Assembly (NCBI GenBank): GCA_038200275.1
Contig: JBBPYC010000042.1
Coordinates: 124,001-188,000, forward strand
Direction: 5' to 3'
Origin: JBBPYC01 sp038200275
GTDB lineage: Bacteria; Pseudomonadota; Gammaproteobacteria; Burkholderiales; Burkholderiaceae_C
Length of the DNA stretch: 64,000 nt
This document shows, one piece after another, positions 44,802 through 53,601 of the stretch (the first letter of the stretch is position 1; the number at the start of each line of letters is the position of its first letter). The position numbers were made by a program, and so were the translations under genes. The notes beneath the pieces were generated by a model. That model was not told the DNA's origin, ran no database searches, and worked only from the letters and a program-made list of their open reading frames with translations.

Positions 44802-44821
44802 CCAAATGCCGGAACTGAACA
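44802..44821 (-). repeat. right terminal inverted repeat of the IS481 element
   Basis: Reads TGTTCAGTTCCGGCATTTGG on the minus strand. It overlaps the codons for the transposase C-terminus and ends one base before the ppiC stop codon (44823-44825). Confidence 0.75.
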
Positions 44822-44822
44822 C

Positions 44823-45620
44823 TTACTCAACTTTGGCCTTGGCCCGCAGTTCCTGCTGGAAGTCGGCGAGCTTTTTTTGTTCCATCTGCTTGGCGATATC
44901 GCCTTTGACTTCTTCAAACTTCGGAAACTCTGCATCACGCACGTCGTCCAGCCGAATCACGTGATAGCCGAACTGGCTTTTTACCGGCGCTTCGGTCATC
45001 TCGCCTTTTTTCAAGCCCGTCATGCCGTCGGAAAACTCTTTCACATAGCTGCCTGGAGCCGCCCAGTCCATCGCGCCGCCTTCTGCGCCCGAGCCGGTGT
45101 CGATCGAATCCTTCTTGGCAACATCCTCGAATTTGGCGCCGCCCTTGATCGCAGCAATTGCTGCTTTCGCCTGTTCTTCGTCCTTGAATAGGATATGGCT
45201 CGCCTTGTACTGCTTGCCGGCGTTGGCTGCGGCCACCTTGTCGTACTCAGCCTTCAGTTCGGCATCGGTTACCGCCGCTTTTTTCTGCTGATCGGCGAAC
45301 AGGTCGCGGATCAGGATTGTCTGGCGCGCGAGTTCAATCTGGTCGCGGAAGTTGTCTGTCTTGTCGAGACCGCGCTTTTTGGCCTCCTGCATGAAGATTT
45401 CGCGTGCGATCACTTCGTCCTTGATCTGCTGCTGCATCTCCGGCGTGACCGGTCGACCGCTGCGCTCGATCTGCTGGGCCAGCGCGTCCACCCGTGCCTT
45501 CGGCACCGGCTGGCCGTTCACGATGGCGGCATTTTGGGCCAATGCCTGGGTTGCGGGAATGAATGCCAGTGCCAGCACGAAAGCGGCACCGGTTGCAAAA
45601 AATGGTTTGTTGTTGCTCAT
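44823..45620 (-). CDS. periplasmic parvulin-type peptidyl-prolyl isomerase
   Basis: Protein of 265 residues. The signal peptide ends near ATQALAQ; an N-terminal chaperone-like region (SurA_N type: NGQPVPKARVDALAQQIERSG) is followed by a parvulin PPIase domain (about 135-225) with SHILFKDEEQA, GGAMDWAAPGSYVKEF and SQFGYHVIRLDD. It helps outer membrane protein folding by analogy with PpiC/PpiD/SurA relatives. The start is at 45620 (MSNNKPF). An old transposon ends one base past its stop, and the C-terminus looks intact. Confidence 0.92.
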   Translation of the reverse strand: MSNNKPFFATGAAFVLALAFIPATQALAQNAAIVNGQPVPKARVDALAQQIERSGRPVTPEMQQQIKDEVIAREIFMQEAKKRGLDKTDNFRDQIELARQTILIRDLFADQQKKAAVTDAELKAEYDKVAAANAGKQYKASHILFKDEEQAKAAIAAIKGGAKFEDVAKKDSIDTGSGAEGGAMDWAAPGSYVKEFSDGMTGLKKGEMTEAPVKSQFGYHVIRLDDVRDAEFPKFEEVKGDIAKQMEQKKLADFQQELRAKAKVE

Positions 45621-45701
45621 GCGAACTCGATCAATAAAAAAAATGAAGTGGGAAAAAAAGGAAATCCCGATCGGGACCGGTGGAAGAAGCGCCAACCGCG
45701 A

Positions 45702-45965
45702 TCAAAGTTCCTCGATCGCCACGGCGTGCACGCCGTCCGGCACGATGTACTCGGCCAGCGCATCATAGACACGCCGATGCCGGTCGACCCGGCTCAACCC
45801 AGCAAATTCAGGGGCTGCAATCCGGACGCGGAAATGGGTGCCGAACCCGTCTGCATTCGCACCGCTGTGGCCGGCATGCGCCGCGCTCTCATCAATCACT
45901 TCAAGCTGGCTGGGATTCAACCGCTCTCGCAGTCGGCTTTCAATCTCAAGGGCAGTGTGCGGCAT
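45702..45965 (-). CDS. BolA family protein
   Basis: Small protein of 87 residues with the class II KH-like BolA fold: LRERLNPSQLEVIDES, HFRVRIAAPEFAGLSRVDRHRRVYDAL and HAVAIEEL. BolA proteins pair with monothiol glutaredoxins in iron-sulfur cluster handling; some act as morphology or stress regulators. It lies between yciB and ppiC on the minus strand. Confidence 0.92.
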   Translation of the reverse strand: MPHTALEIESRLRERLNPSQLEVIDESAAHAGHSGANADGFGTHFRVRIAAPEFAGLSRVDRHRRVYDALAEYIVPDGVHAVAIEEL

Positions 45966-46010
45966 GGGAGTGCGGTGATATGGGTGGGATGTCGTGTTTG
46001 ATTAAGCCGC

Positions 46011-46547
46011 TCACTCGCCGGGCTCAGTGCGAAGATGCGGGGTGATGTAGAACGCCTGGCCCAGCAAAAACGCGATGGGAAACACATAGCCCCAGAGCTT
46101 GAAGTCGACCCAGGCTTCGGTGCTGAAATTCAGCGCAACGTAAGCGTTGATGGCTGCCATGAACGCGCAATAGACGATCCACGCCATGTTCAAGCGCATC
46201 CACACCGGCTCCGGCAACTCCAACTGACTGCCCAGCAGCAGTTTCAAGAAGTTTTTGTGGAATGCCCACAACGCAACTGCCAAGCCGATCGCCATTGCTG
46301 CATACAACACCGTCGGCTTCCACTTGATGAAGCGCTCGTCATGCAACGCCAACGTCAATGTGCCGAAGCCAAGGATCATCGCCAGCGTGATCTTGTGCAG
46401 CGGCTCAAGGCGCCGGTTGATTGCATACAGGATTGCCATCTGCGCCGTGGTGGCCGCCATCAATACAGCAGTCGCCACATAGATATCGTAGAGTTTGAAG
46501 GCGCCGAAAAAAAGCAGGATTGGCAGGAAGTCGAGCAGGGTTTTCAT
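46011..46547 (-). CDS. yciB: inner membrane-spanning protein YciB (septation protein A)
   Basis: Multi-pass inner membrane protein of 178 residues with about five membrane helices. The start MKTLLDFLPILLFFGAFKLYDIYVATA is typical of the family; ATG 46547 is preferred over 46553. Known family members interact with envelope and septum proteins. It is in the conserved order msrB-yciB-bolA-ppiC. Confidence 0.93.
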   Translation of the reverse strand: MKTLLDFLPILLFFGAFKLYDIYVATAVLMAATTAQMAILYAINRRLEPLHKITLAMILGFGTLTLALHDERFIKWKPTVLYAAMAIGLAVALWAFHKNFLKLLLGSQLELPEPVWMRLNMAWIVYCAFMAAINAYVALNFSTEAWVDFKLWGYVFPIAFLLGQAFYITPHLRTEPGE

Positions 46548-46580
46548 CTGCAAAGCATTTTCGCCTGAACCGCGTGGCCA

Positions 46581-47003
46581 CTATTTTTTTGGGGCAAAGT
46601 CAAGCGACGCCGAGTTCATGCAGTAGCGGAGTCCGGTTGGGGCCGGGCCGTCCGGGAACACATGGCCCAGATGCGCGCCGCAGTTGGCGCAGAGGGTCTC
46701 GGTGCGCGTTATGCCGAGTGTTTTGTCGACATGTTCCTCGATCGATCCGTCTTCTACTGCTGCGGAAAAACTCGGCCAGCCGCAGCCCGAATCGAACTTG
46801 GCTTCCGAATCGAAGAGCTTGGCGCCGCAGCAGATGCATGCGTAACTGCCGGCCTGGTCGTTGTGCTCGTAGCGGCCAGTGAACGGGCGTTCGGTCGAGG
46901 CTTTGCGGGTCACTTGGAACGCAGCCGGCTCGGCGCCTTTCTCAGCCAGCAACGCTTTCCATTCGGCGTCGGTCTTCTGCACTTGGCGAGCGGTGGAACT
47001 CAT
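46581..47003 (-). CDS. msrB: peptide-methionine (R)-S-oxide reductase
   Basis: Repairs the R form of methionine sulfoxide in proteins. The product has 140 residues. Two CxxC zinc pairs are present (CICCGAKLF, CANCGAHLGHVFPDG); the catalytic Cys lies in RYCMNSASL and the resolving-Cys region is FDSGCGWPSF. The start at 47003 gives MSSTARQVQKTDAEWKALL, the usual N-terminus. It is divergent to the acyl-CoA ligase gene. Confidence 0.96.
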   Translation of the reverse strand: MSSTARQVQKTDAEWKALLAEKGAEPAAFQVTRKASTERPFTGRYEHNDQAGSYACICCGAKLFDSEAKFDSGCGWPSFSAAVEDGSIEEHVDKTLGITRTETLCANCGAHLGHVFPDGPAPTGLRYCMNSASLDFAPKK

Positions 47004-47185
47004 GGATTGAACTCTTTTAAATAGGGTGAAGTGGGGCTCAGCGCTGCAGTTGACCAACCGTTGGATCGCAGGTTGCGGTTTGCGTCGTTCGCTTCTGACG
47101 CCACAATGTGGCGCACGGCGCGCTGCCGAAGTAGGCAGACGCCTGCAATATAGCGGCGGATCAAACACCCTAGGAGACTCACCCC

Positions 47186-48814
47186 ATGCTCGGACTGATG
47201 CAGCAGCAACCGCTACTGATTTCCAACCTGATTGATTTTGCCGAACGGCATCACGGCGACGGCGAGATCGTCTCGCGCCGCGTGGAGGGCGACCTGCATC
47301 GCTATCACTGGCGCGACGTGGCCGCACGGTCGCGCCGGATTGCCAATGCGCTCGACGGCACGGGCCTGGCGCAGAGCGACCGAGTAGCCACATTGGCTTG
47401 GAACGGCTATCGCCATCTGGAGCTCTACTTCGGCGTAAGCGGCTCAGGCCGGGTGCTGCACACGATCAACCCGCGGCTGTTGCCTGAGCAGATCGCCTGG
47501 ATCGCCAATCACGCGGAAGACCAGGTGTTGTGCTTCGACATGACGTTTCTGCCGATCGTGCAGGCGATTGCGACCAAATGCACGAGCATCAAACTGTTCG
47601 TTGCGCTCTGCGACGCGGATAAGCTGCCGCAGGACAGCGGCATCGAGGGTCTGGTCAGCTACGAAGCCTGGATCGGCGCGCAGGACGATGTCTACAGCTG
47701 GCCGACATTCGATGAGAACAGTGCATCGAGCATGTGCTACACGAGCGGCACCACGGGCAACCCGAAGGCAGCGCTCTACAGCCACCGCTCGACCATCCTG
47801 CATGCGTTTGCGGCCGCGCTGCCGGACGTGATGTGCATCAGCGCGCGCGACTCGGTGCTGCCGGTGGTGCCGATGTTCCACGTCAACGCCTGGGGCATTC
47901 CTTATTCGGCCGCGCTCACTGGCTGCAAGCTTGTGTTTCCGGGACCCGCGATGGACGGCAAGTCGATCTATGAACTGATCGAAGGCGAGAAGGTGACCTA
48001 CGCCGCCGGCGTGCCGACGGTCTGGCAGATGTTGCTGAATCACATGAAGTCGGCCGGCCTCAAGTTCTCGACCTTGAAGCGCACCGTGATCGGCGGCTCG
48101 GCGTGCCCACCCGCCATGATCGAATCGTTTCAAGATGGTTACGGCGTCGAGGTGCTGCACGCCTGGGGAATGACCGAGATGAGTCCGCTGGGCACGTTGT
48201 GCACGCTCAAAAACAAGCATCTGGAGCTGTCACCCTCCGACCGACTGAAGATCCGGCTCAAGCAGGGTCGCGCAATATTTGGTGTCGACATGAAGATCGT
48301 GGATGAGCAGGGCAAGGAGTTGCCCTGGGACGGCATTGCTTATGGCGACCTGCACGTCAAAGGTCCATGGGTGGTGCAGGAATATTTCAAAGGGGAGGGC
48401 GGCCCGCCGCTCGTCGACGGTTGGTTTCCGACGGGCGACGTTGCCACGATCGATGCCGATGGCTATCTGCAGATCACCGATCGCAGCAAGGACGTGATCA
48501 AGTCGGGCGGCGAATGGATCAGCTCGATCGAGATCGAAAACATTGCCATCGCGCACCCGGCGGTGGCAATGGCCGCCTGCATCGGCGTGGCGCATCCGAA
48601 ATGGGACGAACGCCCGATCGTTGCCGTCGTGAAGAAGCCGGATGCCGAAGTCACGCGCGAAGAACTGCTCGCGTTCTACCATGGCAAGACCGCGAAGTGG
48701 CAGGTGCCCGACGACGTGGTGTTCGTCGAATCGATCCCGCTCGGTGCCACCGGCAAGATGCTTAAAACGCGGCTGCGTGAGCAGCTGCGTGACTACCGTC
48801 TGCCTGGCGTTTGA
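47186..48814 (+). CDS. acyl-CoA ligase (medium/long-chain, DmdB-like)
   Basis: AMP-forming acyl-CoA synthetase of 542 residues. Motifs: YTSGTTGNPK (ATP), the WGMTEMSPLGT segment, GWFPTGDVATID and the hinge DRSKDVIKSGGEWIS, and the C-terminal Lys in GATGKMLKT. The sequence resembles the AlkK / 3-(methylthio)propionyl-CoA ligase group, so medium-chain or methylthio-carboxylic acids are possible substrates; chain length cannot be fixed from sequence. ATG 47186 follows TAGGAG. It opens the catabolic region at 47-64 kb. Confidence 0.92.
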   Translation: MLGLMQQQPLLISNLIDFAERHHGDGEIVSRRVEGDLHRYHWRDVAARSRRIANALDGTGLAQSDRVATLAWNGYRHLELYFGVSGSGRVLHTINPRLLPEQIAWIANHAEDQVLCFDMTFLPIVQAIATKCTSIKLFVALCDADKLPQDSGIEGLVSYEAWIGAQDDVYSWPTFDENSASSMCYTSGTTGNPKAALYSHRSTILHAFAAALPDVMCISARDSVLPVVPMFHVNAWGIPYSAALTGCKLVFPGPAMDGKSIYELIEGEKVTYAAGVPTVWQMLLNHMKSAGLKFSTLKRTVIGGSACPPAMIESFQDGYGVEVLHAWGMTEMSPLGTLCTLKNKHLELSPSDRLKIRLKQGRAIFGVDMKIVDEQGKELPWDGIAYGDLHVKGPWVVQEYFKGEGGPPLVDGWFPTGDVATIDADGYLQITDRSKDVIKSGGEWISSIEIENIAIAHPAVAMAACIGVAHPKWDERPIVAVVKKPDAEVTREELLAFYHGKTAKWQVPDDVVFVESIPLGATGKMLKTRLREQLRDYRLPGV

Positions 48815-49116
48815 AGCGACCGTACGCCGGCCAGCGCAAGCTGGGCTTACGGGCATTCCCCTAGCGTGGGAGGCGATTGGACCCGCTACCCTTTAACGGG
48901 TTGTTTGGGTTACGCGCCGTCAAGCGGCAGCGCTTTCGCCCGGACGGCTGTTGAAGGCAGTGGTCAGGAGTCGCCCCGGTGACGATGCTGGCGGCTGCCG
49001 CTCGGTTAGGCTTCCAAGTTGCTCAGCGGGTCTGCAACCGTGGTGCCTGCTTCGGCAGATCGAAACCGCAGCTTGCAGCAGTTTTTGTGTATGAAACAAG
49101 TGATGGAGACAAACGA
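48815..49116. other. intergenic region between acyl-CoA ligase and ABC binding protein
   Basis: About 300 bases. A short inverted repeat ACCCG/CGGGT (48881-48885 and 48897-48901, 11-base loop) could be a weak hairpin but has no T tract. The promoter of the transport operon should lie here; no convincing boxes were found. Confidence 0.4.
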
Positions 49117-50379
49117 ATGAAACTTGCAAGAAGAATGGCGTTGAACGCAGTGGCTGGCGCGGCGCTGTTGGCAGCCGGGATTCCGGTGCTCGCGCAGCAG
49201 GCCGGTCCAATGAAAGGCCAGACGGTCAAGATCGCCATGATTGAAGGGCTGTCCGGGCCGTTTGCCAACGTCGGGCAAAACCAGCTCAAGAGCTGGCAGT
49301 TCGTTGCCAGCCAACTCAACGCGAAAGAGAACCCGTCCGGCGTGACGTTTGAGATCAACGGCTTCGACAGCAAGAGCTCGCCGCAGGAAGCGCTGACGTT
49401 GCTGAAGTCGGTGACTGACCAGGGTTACCGCTACATCACGCAGGGCAACGGGTCGAACGTCGCTGGCGCGTTGGCCGATGCGGTTGATAAATACAACAAC
49501 CGCAATCCGGGCAAGGAAGTCCTTTTCATCAACTACGCGGCCGTCGACCCGTCGCTGACCAACGAGAAGTGCACTTACGGCCACTTCCGGATGGATGCCG
49601 ATACGTCCATGAAGATGGAAGCGCTGACCACCTACATGAAGGATCGCCCAGAAGTCAAAAACGTCTACCTGATCAACCAGAACTATTCGCATGGTCAGCA
49701 GGTCGCCAAGTACTTCAAGGAGGGCATGGAGCGCAAGCGCCCCGACGTAAAGATTGTCGGTGAAGATTTGGTGCCACTGGGCCAAGTCAAAGACTTCGCA
49801 CCGTATGTCGCCAAGATCAAGCAGTCGGGTGCCGACGCAATCGTGACCGGCAATTGGGGCCAGGACATGACGCTGCTTGTGAAGGCGATGAACGACGCCG
49901 GCATGACCACGCCGCTCTATGCGTACTACGCAGCGGTGTCTGGCACGCCCACGGCACTGGCCAGCGCCAACAACCTGCAGGTCTATCAGATTTCTTATGG
50001 CCACTCGAACTACTCTGGCCGTATTGGCCAGTTGTCAGACGATTTCCAGAAGAAATTTGATCTCGATCTCTACACCTACTCGATCTATGACGCGCTGGTC
50101 ATGCTGAGCCACGGGTTCGTGAAGGCCAAGTCGACCGATCCGATGAAGGTCGCGCCCGCGCTTGAGGGATTGCGATTCGAGGGCCACAATGGCGACAGTC
50201 AGATGCGCAAGGCAGACCACCAGTACCAACAGGGCTTGTGGATTTCCAAGTGGCAGAAAGTCGACGCGAAAAACGACTACAGCGTCGAGAAGACCGGCTG
50301 GACGTTTGCGCCTGAGAAGTACATCGAGATGTCGTTCTCGAGCACGCCGACGACTTGCGAGATGAAGCGTCCTTCGTAA
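49117..50379 (+). CDS. branched-chain amino acid ABC transporter substrate-binding protein
   Basis: Periplasmic binding protein of 420 residues, Leu/Ile/Val-binding type. The start at 49117 follows GGAG and gives a signal peptide (cleavage near PVLAQQ). Family features: VKIAMIEGLSGPFANVGQNQL, FEINGFDSKSSPQEAL, YITQGNGSNVAGALADAV and a C-terminal lobe with GTPTALASANNLQVYQISYG. A single Cys pair (KCTYG, TTCEM) could make a disulfide. Ligand unknown; neighbours suggest a carboxylate or branched acid as well as amino acids. Confidence 0.93.
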   Translation: MKLARRMALNAVAGAALLAAGIPVLAQQAGPMKGQTVKIAMIEGLSGPFANVGQNQLKSWQFVASQLNAKENPSGVTFEINGFDSKSSPQEALTLLKSVTDQGYRYITQGNGSNVAGALADAVDKYNNRNPGKEVLFINYAAVDPSLTNEKCTYGHFRMDADTSMKMEALTTYMKDRPEVKNVYLINQNYSHGQQVAKYFKEGMERKRPDVKIVGEDLVPLGQVKDFAPYVAKIKQSGADAIVTGNWGQDMTLLVKAMNDAGMTTPLYAYYAAVSGTPTALASANNLQVYQISYGHSNYSGRIGQLSDDFQKKFDLDLYTYSIYDALVMLSHGFVKAKSTDPMKVAPALEGLRFEGHNGDSQMRKADHQYQQGLWISKWQKVDAKNDYSVEKTGWTFAPEKYIEMSFSSTPTTCEMKRPS

Positions 50380-50413
50380 GCGACCCTTCGACTGAGCAAA
50401 CGCTTCGGCCTGA

Positions 50414-50432
50414 CGACCTCACTTTGAGGTCG
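50414..50432 (+). promoter_or_regulatory. intercistronic hairpin between binding protein and permease genes
   Basis: Perfect 7-bp inverted repeat CGACCTC/GAGGTCG with a 5-base loop ACTTT, 34 bases after the binding-protein stop. No T tract follows, so it is unlikely to be a strong terminator. Such hairpins often raise the level of the upstream binding-protein message compared with the permease genes; that role is inferred. Confidence 0.55.
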
Positions 50433-50553
50433 GACTGTGCCAGGTCTGTGGCGAACACCTTGGCTTCTCGGACGAGGGCTTGGTGGTTCGCCCGACTTGT
50501 GTCTCAGCAGGCGGTTTATTTCTGAACGAATTACTGCGAGCGCTGCCCCATCC

Positions 50554-51501
50554 ATGGAGCTATTCACCATCTCGCTGTTGAACGGCCTGAGTTACGGCTT
50601 GTTGCTGTTCATGCTGAGTTCTGGCCTTACGCTGATTTTCAGCATGATGGGTGTGCTGAATTTTGCGCATGCAAGCTTTTACATGCTGGGCGCCTACATC
50701 GCCTATACCACCACGCTGTTCATTGGCTACTGGCCAGCGCTGATCGTCGCGCCGCTCGCGGTGGGATTGCTGGGTGCAGCGTTTGAAGTGTTCTGCCTGC
50801 GTCGGGTGCACAAGTTCGGGCACGTGCCTGAGTTGCTTATCACGTTCGGCCTGAGCTACATCATCGTGGAACTGGTGCAACTGGCTTGGGGCCGCATGGC
50901 AGTCGACTACCGTGTGCCGGCCTTGTTGGACGGTCCACTCTTCACATTGTTCGGCACCCAGTTTCCGATGTATCGCGGCTTCATGATGCTGGTTGCGGTG
51001 CTGATGCTGATCATGATCTGGTTGGTGCTCACGCGCACGCGCATCGGTCTGGTGATCCAGGCCGCGCTGACGCATCCGGAGACGGTCGAGGCGCTCGGTC
51101 ATAACGTACCGCGCGTGTTCATGCTTGTGTTTGGCGGTGGTGCGGCGCTTGCCGGCTTGGCCGGTGTGATCGGCGGCAATGCCTTCGTAACCGAGCCGGG
51201 CATGGCAGCCACCATCGGCTCGATCATATTTGTCGTGGTCGTGGTCGGCGGCATGGGCTCGCTTGAAGGTGCTTTCCTCGCATCGATCCTGATTGGCGTG
51301 GTGCAGACTTTTGCAGTTGCAATCGATGCCTCGCTGATGGGCGCATTCAATTCGCTGGGCGCAAGCGTCGGCCCAGATACGTTTGGCTATGCGCTGCTGA
51401 AGCTCAAGGTCAGCCAGGTCGCGCCGATCCTGCCGTACCTCTTTCTGGTGCTGATCCTGATATTCCGGCCGAAGGGTCTGCTTGGAACCCGCGAAGGCTA
51501 G
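50554..51501 (+). CDS. livH: branched-chain amino acid ABC permease LivH
   Basis: Inner membrane permease of 315 residues with eight or so hydrophobic segments. Family features: LNGLSYGLLLFMLSSGLTLIFSMMGVLNFAHASFYMLGAY, and the coupling helix GHNVPRVFMLVFGGGAALAGLAGVIGG, VVGGMGSLEGAF. It ends with RPKGLLG, the typical end. The start ATG 50554 lies in the usual position; it is separated from the binding protein by a hairpin. Forms the channel with LivM. Confidence 0.93.
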   Translation: MELFTISLLNGLSYGLLLFMLSSGLTLIFSMMGVLNFAHASFYMLGAYIAYTTTLFIGYWPALIVAPLAVGLLGAAFEVFCLRRVHKFGHVPELLITFGLSYIIVELVQLAWGRMAVDYRVPALLDGPLFTLFGTQFPMYRGFMMLVAVLMLIMIWLVLTRTRIGLVIQAALTHPETVEALGHNVPRVFMLVFGGGAALAGLAGVIGGNAFVTEPGMAATIGSIIFVVVVVGGMGSLEGAFLASILIGVVQTFAVAIDASLMGAFNSLGASVGPDTFGYALLKLKVSQVAPILPYLFLVLILIFRPKGLLGTREG

Positions 51502-51514
51502 GAAAGCAATTTAT

Positions 51515-52816
51515 ATGGCATCCGTTGCTACCCATTACGGCTTCGCGCCGCTGAACCTCGGACGCGTAGTCACCTGGGGCTTATTTGCACTGGTGCTGCT
51601 GGTAGCACCCATGATCTGGGACAGCGGCCTGAGCCGCACGATGCTTACTCAAATGGGCATTGCGATCATTGCCTGTCTTTCTTACAACATGCTGCTGGGC
51701 CAGGGGGGTATGTTGAGCTTCGGGCATGCGGTCTATTCGGGACTTGGTGGGTTCCTCGCGATGCACACCCTGAATGCCGTGGGTGCAGGTCATCTCCCGT
51801 TGCCCGTCAGTCTGGTGCCGATTGCTGGCGGCTTGGCTGGGCTGTTCTTTGCTGCCGTGCTCGGGTGGGTCACGACGAAAAAGTCGGGCACGACATTCGC
51901 AATGATCACCCTGGGCATTGGCGAGTTGGTTTGGGCCATGTCGCTGATGTTTCCTGAATTCTTCGGCGGCGAGAGCGGCATCTCGGGCAACCGCGTTACC
52001 GGCGGACGACCGCTCGGCATCAGTTTCGGCCCGCAAATCCAGGTGTACTACCTGATAGCGGTGTACACCTTCGTCTGCACCGCATTGATGTTCGCATTCA
52101 CGCGCACACCCTTGGGCCGAATGCTGAACGCCGTGCGCGACAACCCTGAGCGCGTCGAATTCGTCGGCTACGACACGCAGATGGTGCGCTACATCTCATT
52201 CATCATCGCCGGCTTCTTTGCTGGCATTGCGGGTGGCCTTGCGACACTGAACTTCGAGATCGTGACTTCCGAGATCGTGAGCGCTGCACGTTCGGGCTCT
52301 TACCTGCTGTTCACGTTCCTCGGCGGCGCAACGTTTTTCTTCGGCCCGATCATTGGCGGTGTGCTGATGATTCTCGCGTTCGTGCTGCTTAGCGAAATCA
52401 CCAAGGCGTGGTTACTCTACCTGGGCTTGATTTTCTTGTTCATGGTGATGTTCGCACCGGGCGGGTTTGCAAGCTTGATCATGATGAACGTGCGGGTGGC
52501 GGCTTATGGGAGGTTGAAGCCACTGCTGCCGCACTATCTGATCCTGCTGGTGTCTGGATTGCTGGCGCTGGCCGGTATCGGCGCGATCGTCGAGATGATC
52601 TATCACTCGCAATTGAATGCGGCTATGGGTCCCATGGTCGACTTTCTCGGCGTGCATCTGAATTCGAGCAGCATGGCCACTTGGGCGTTTGCTGGTGTCA
52701 CCGCCATCATCGGCATCGGCATCTTCGAATGGGCACGGCGGCGTTTTGCGAAAGACTGGGGTGCTACGCAAGAACATATCGAGCACCAGATTCGGCAGAA
52801 GGAGTCGGCGCCATGA
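51515..52816 (+). CDS. livM: branched-chain amino acid ABC permease LivM
   Basis: Second permease subunit, 433 residues. ATG 51515 follows AGGAAAG and lies 13 bases after livH. Core: LSYNMLLGQGGMLSFGHAVYSGLGGF, TLGIGELVWAMSLMFPEFFGGESGISGNR and VRDNPERVEFVGYDTQ. About 90 residues beyond the usual end (after GFASL) add two more hydrophobic helices and a charged tail, an extension of some clades. The stop overlaps livG by ATGA. Confidence 0.92.
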   Translation: MASVATHYGFAPLNLGRVVTWGLFALVLLVAPMIWDSGLSRTMLTQMGIAIIACLSYNMLLGQGGMLSFGHAVYSGLGGFLAMHTLNAVGAGHLPLPVSLVPIAGGLAGLFFAAVLGWVTTKKSGTTFAMITLGIGELVWAMSLMFPEFFGGESGISGNRVTGGRPLGISFGPQIQVYYLIAVYTFVCTALMFAFTRTPLGRMLNAVRDNPERVEFVGYDTQMVRYISFIIAGFFAGIAGGLATLNFEIVTSEIVSAARSGSYLLFTFLGGATFFFGPIIGGVLMILAFVLLSEITKAWLLYLGLIFLFMVMFAPGGFASLIMMNVRVAAYGRLKPLLPHYLILLVSGLLALAGIGAIVEMIYHSQLNAAMGPMVDFLGVHLNSSSMATWAFAGVTAIIGIGIFEWARRRFAKDWGATQEHIEHQIRQKESAP

Positions 52817-53601
52817 CGCATGCCCTTGAACTGCGCGATCTCCGCAAGAGCTTTGGCAAGACCGAGATCATCCGCGGTATCAACTTGGCGGTGGACGCAG
52901 GCGAGCGCATTGCGATCATTGGTCCGAACGGTGCTGGCAAGTCGACCCTGTTCAACTTGATCAGCGGCCGCTTCGAGCCGACCAGTGGCGATGTGCTGCT
53001 GAACGGCAAGCGCATCAACGGCCTGCGCCCATTCGAGATCAACCGACAGGGTCTGTCGCGCAGCTTTCAGATCACCAACATCTTCGGCAAGCTCTCGGTG
53101 TTCGAGAATTTGCGCTGCGGGGTTCTTTGGAGCCTGGGCTATAAATACACGTTCCTGAAGTTTCTGGCCGATCTGGACGACGCGAACGAACGGGCCGATG
53201 CGCTGATGCACATGATTCATCTGAACCGCAAGCGCGACGTGCTGGCGATGAATTTGACGTATGCCGAGCAGCGCGCGCTCGAGATCGGCATTACGATCGC
53301 AGGCGGCGCCAATGTGATCCTGCTCGATGAACCGACCGCCGGCATGAGCAAGACCGAGACCGCGCGTTTTATTGAGTTGATCAAGGAAGTCACGGTCGGC
53401 AAGACGCTGCTGACCGTGGAGCACGATATGGGCGTGGTGTTCGGGCTCGCCGACAAGATCGCGGTTGTGGTGTACGGCGAGGTGATTGCATTCGACGCGC
53501 CCGAAGCGGTGCGTGCAAATCCAGCCGTGCAGGAAGCGTATCTGGGTGCTGGTCACGACGACGATGCGGACGAGGATTTGTCTGCCGAGGTGCATCGATG
53601 A
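52813..53601 (+). CDS. livG: branched-chain amino acid ABC ATP-binding protein LivG
   Basis: ABC ATPase of 262 residues. Walker A is canonical (GPNGAGKST), Walker B is VILLDEPTAG and the H-loop His is in TVEHDMG. The signature motif, normally LSGGQ-like, reads LTYAEQ. The C-terminus carries a charged tail (DDDADED). The start overlaps livM by ATGA. It should pair with LivF to drive import. Confidence 0.92.
   Translation: MTHALELRDLRKSFGKTEIIRGINLAVDAGERIAIIGPNGAGKSTLFNLISGRFEPTSGDVLLNGKRINGLRPFEINRQGLSRSFQITNIFGKLSVFENLRCGVLWSLGYKYTFLKFLADLDDANERADALMHMIHLNRKRDVLAMNLTYAEQRALEIGITIAGGANVILLDEPTAGMSKTETARFIELIKEVTVGKTLLTVEHDMGVVFGLADKIAVVVYGEVIAFDAPEAVRANPAVQEAYLGAGHDDDADEDLSAEVHR

Larger units (their letters stand above)
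43739..44821 (+). mobile_element. degenerate IS481-family insertion sequence
   Basis: An element of 1083 bases bounded by imperfect 20-bp inverted repeats, the size expected for IS481. It encodes one transposase, now broken by several frameshifts. Target duplications are not recognisable (flanks TTACAGG and CTTACTC differ). It lies immediately after the stop codon of ppiC and cuts a short gene fragment on its left. Confidence 0.82.
43795..44821 (+). pseudogene. IS481-family transposase pseudogene
   Basis: All parts of a transposase can be followed in changing frames: MGQILHGCATTTEANRRALQ and the helix-turn-helix (SVRKLSRRCGI), then PTGPK...TVLPIEEEAI and LLPPGNCLYALQPAI, then SRLPQIAGD, RFKSYPIGYFHIDVAEVR, YRIHTVLTDNG, GIEHRTIAPDHPLTNG, SATVKHHH and the C-terminal WTSEQDRFVINPLRQMPELN. 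At least three frameshifts and many losses make it dead. A 9-bp tandem repeat has expanded inside it. Confidence 0.85.
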
